Assembly: GCA_030533445.1 (NCBI GenBank)
Contig: JARPUW010000034.1
Span: 868,001-932,000 of the forward strand
DNA: 64,000 nt
Direction of reading: 5' to 3'
From: Cyprinodon diabolis
Lineage: Eukaryota; Chordata; Actinopteri; Cyprinodontiformes; Cyprinodontidae
A program made the position numbers and the translations under genes. The number at the start of each line of letters is the position of its first letter. Position 1 is the stretch's first letter. The notes under the pieces were generated by a model. That model was given only the letters and a program-made list of their open reading frames with translations. It was not told where the DNA came from and did not search any database. Below, piece after piece: positions 63,112 through 64,000 of the stretch.

Positions 63112-64000
63112 CATCTAGAGCTGAAAACTAACAATATAAAGTAGGATTTGAGCAGATGTTTTGGTTCCAAGCTTCAAAACAGAAGTTGAGGCCAAAACGC
63201 TCATTTCACAGTGAGATAATGCCATTTTGGCCTCTGGAGTTGTAACAGACAAACCATTAATGATACAGCCATAATCTTTTCTGGCAATCATCTAGAGCTG
63301 AAAACTAACAATATAAAGTAGATTTGAGCAGATGTTTTTGGTTCCAAGCTTCAAATCAGAAGGTGAGGCCAAAACGCTCTTTTCACAGTGAGATAATGCC
63401 ATTTTGGCCTCTGGAGTTGTAACAGACAAACCATTAATGATACAGCCATGATATTTTCTGGCAATCATCTAGAGCTGAAAACTAACAATATAAAGTAGAT
63501 TTGAGCAGATGTTTTTGGTTCCAAGCTTCAAATCAGAAGGTTGAGGCCATAACGCTCTTTTCACAGTGAGATAATGCCATTTTGGCCTCTGGAGTTGTAA
63601 CAGACAAACCATTAATGATATAGCCATGATCTTTTCTGGCAATCATCTAGAGCTGAAAACTAACAATATAAAGTAGATTTGAGCAGATGTTTATGGTTCC
63701 AAGCTTCAAAACAGAAGTTGAGGCAAAACGCTCTTTTCACAGTGAGATAATGCCATTTTGGCCTCTGGAGTTGTAACAGACAAACCATTAATGATACAGC
63801 CATGATCTTTTCTGCAATCATCTAGAGCTGAAAACTAACAATATAAAGTAGATTTGAGCAGATGTTTATGGTTCCAAGCTTCAAAACAGAAGTTGAGGCC
63901 AAAACGCTCATTTCACAGTGAGATAATGCCATTTTGGCCTCTGGAGTTGTAACAGACAAACCATTAATGATACAGCCATGATCTTTTCTGGCAATCATCT
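62935..64000 (+). repeat. Tail segment repeating 57,961-59,030
   Basis: Six monomers follow the order seen from 57,961, about 4,974 bp earlier: GTTTATGG/CTCTTTT; GCCATAATC; type B with GATATTTTCTGG; type B with GAGGCCATAACG and GATATAGCC; GTTTATGG; GTTTATGG with CTCATTT. Indels again differ between copies (AAGGTGAGGCC near 63,360 and GAGGCAAAACG near 63,720 are only in this copy). The array continues past the window end. Confidence 0.83.

Larger units (their letters stand above)
1..64000 (+). repeat. Tandem satellite DNA array, 177/178-bp monomer, about 361 copies
   Basis: The start motif CATCTAGAGC recurs at 1, 178, 355, 532, 710, 887 and so on to the end, always in the same orientation and with no unique sequence between copies. 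Spacing is 177 bp, or 178 bp where the monomer reads AGAAGGTTGAGG instead of AGAAGTTGAGG. Composition counted on the consensus is 67 G+C in 177 (about 38%), with a single CpG (in AACGCTC). Nearly every monomer keeps a HindIII site (AAGCTT) and an XbaI site (TCTAGA). All plus-strand frames contain stops, so the array is not coding. By analogy with other long homogeneous satellites this is probably centromeric or pericentromeric heterochromatin; that is inference. The window starts and ends inside the array, so its true limits are not visible. Confidence 0.98.
54601..64000 (+). repeat. Indel-rich tail of the array (about 53 monomers)
   Basis: It is the same satellite in the same orientation, but with many one-base gains and losses, most in or beside homopolymers: GATGTTTTGGTTCC for GATGTTTTTGG (56,229; 57,297), GCCAAAAACGC (55,552; 61,594), CTTCAAACAG (58,733; 59,980), ATCTTTCTGG (56,525; 60,080), GGCCTCTGAGTT (60,036). 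Such indels are almost absent before 54,600. Monomers combining GTTTATGG, AAAACAG and CTCTTTT dominate from 57.9 kb; this mix is uncommon upstream. Tail-specific substitutions include GATATTTTCTGG, GATATAGCC, AAACGGAAG, AATGCGATTTT and GAGGAGATG. The likely cause is unpolished sequence; an older, decayed array edge is the alternative. Confidence 0.9.

Noticed and set aside
1..64000. CRISPR array
   Set aside because: The repeats are contiguous 177/178-bp monomers with no variable spacers, and the unit is far too long.
1..64000. Primate alpha satellite or Arabidopsis-type 178-bp centromere repeat
   Set aside because: The length is close, but alpha satellite is about 171 bp and no CENP-B box core is present. 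The sequence does not resemble what I know of either family.
54601..64000. Naturally decayed array edge merging into unique sequence
   Set aside because: Monomers stay complete to the last base, no unique or transposon sequence appears, and indels are not shared between HOR copies that share substitutions. Not fully excluded without accurate reads.
1..64000. Inserted transposons, rRNA, tRNA or strand inversions within the array
   Set aside because: The monomer register can be followed from 1 to 64,000 without a gap or orientation change; no foreign segment is present.

Overview
The whole 64 kb window is one tandem satellite DNA array. I see no protein-coding gene, RNA gene, transposon or unique sequence. 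About 361 monomers (my count: 308 up to position 54,600, roughly 53 after it) run head-to-tail in one orientation. The basic monomer is 177 bp, with a second class of 178 bp that carries one extra G. It is about 38% GC and strongly CpG-poor, with normally one CpG per monomer. A satellite array of this size, organised into multi-monomer higher-order repeats (HORs) and depleted in CpG, points to a eukaryotic chromosome from a DNA-methylating genome (vertebrate or plant), most likely centromeric or pericentromeric heterochromatin. I do not recognise the satellite family and cannot name the species. The 177 bp length and the lack of a CENP-B box argue against primate alpha satellite.

Layout. Positions 1-12,944 hold eight consecutive HOR blocks of a 10-monomer type (about 1,773 bp) with 8-mer and 7-mer deletion versions; the last block ends in a hybrid monomer. 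Positions 12,945-22,872 hold two copies of a much longer unit of 28-29 monomers (about 5 kb). Positions 22,873-26,063 hold three copies of a 6-monomer unit (about 1,063 bp). Positions 26,064-54,600 are a patchwork of segmental copies of these units at fixed offsets of 15,600, 9,040/9,926, 3,723 and 14,535/14,712 bp, with local expansions of 1, 5 and 8 monomers. Copies up to about 6.5 kb long are nearly identical, which indicates recent expansion by unequal exchange or amplification.

From about 54,601 to the end the character changes. Monomers acquire many single-base insertions and deletions, mostly in or next to homopolymers, and one monomer has lost 13 bp. In that tail, HOR copies share their substitutions but not their indels. 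This is what uncorrected long-read sequence would look like, so I suspect an assembly-quality boundary there. The only open frames of any length lie in this tail and are products of those indels.

The most interesting structural signal inside the monomer is a perfect 10-bp inverted repeat (GAGGCCAAAA / TTTTGGCCTC) separated by 27 nt. Its centre lies within 1 bp of the centre of an inner 9-bp dyad, TCACAGTGA. The arrangement repeats in nearly every monomer, about 360 times, and could be a cruciform or a binding site for a dimeric protein.
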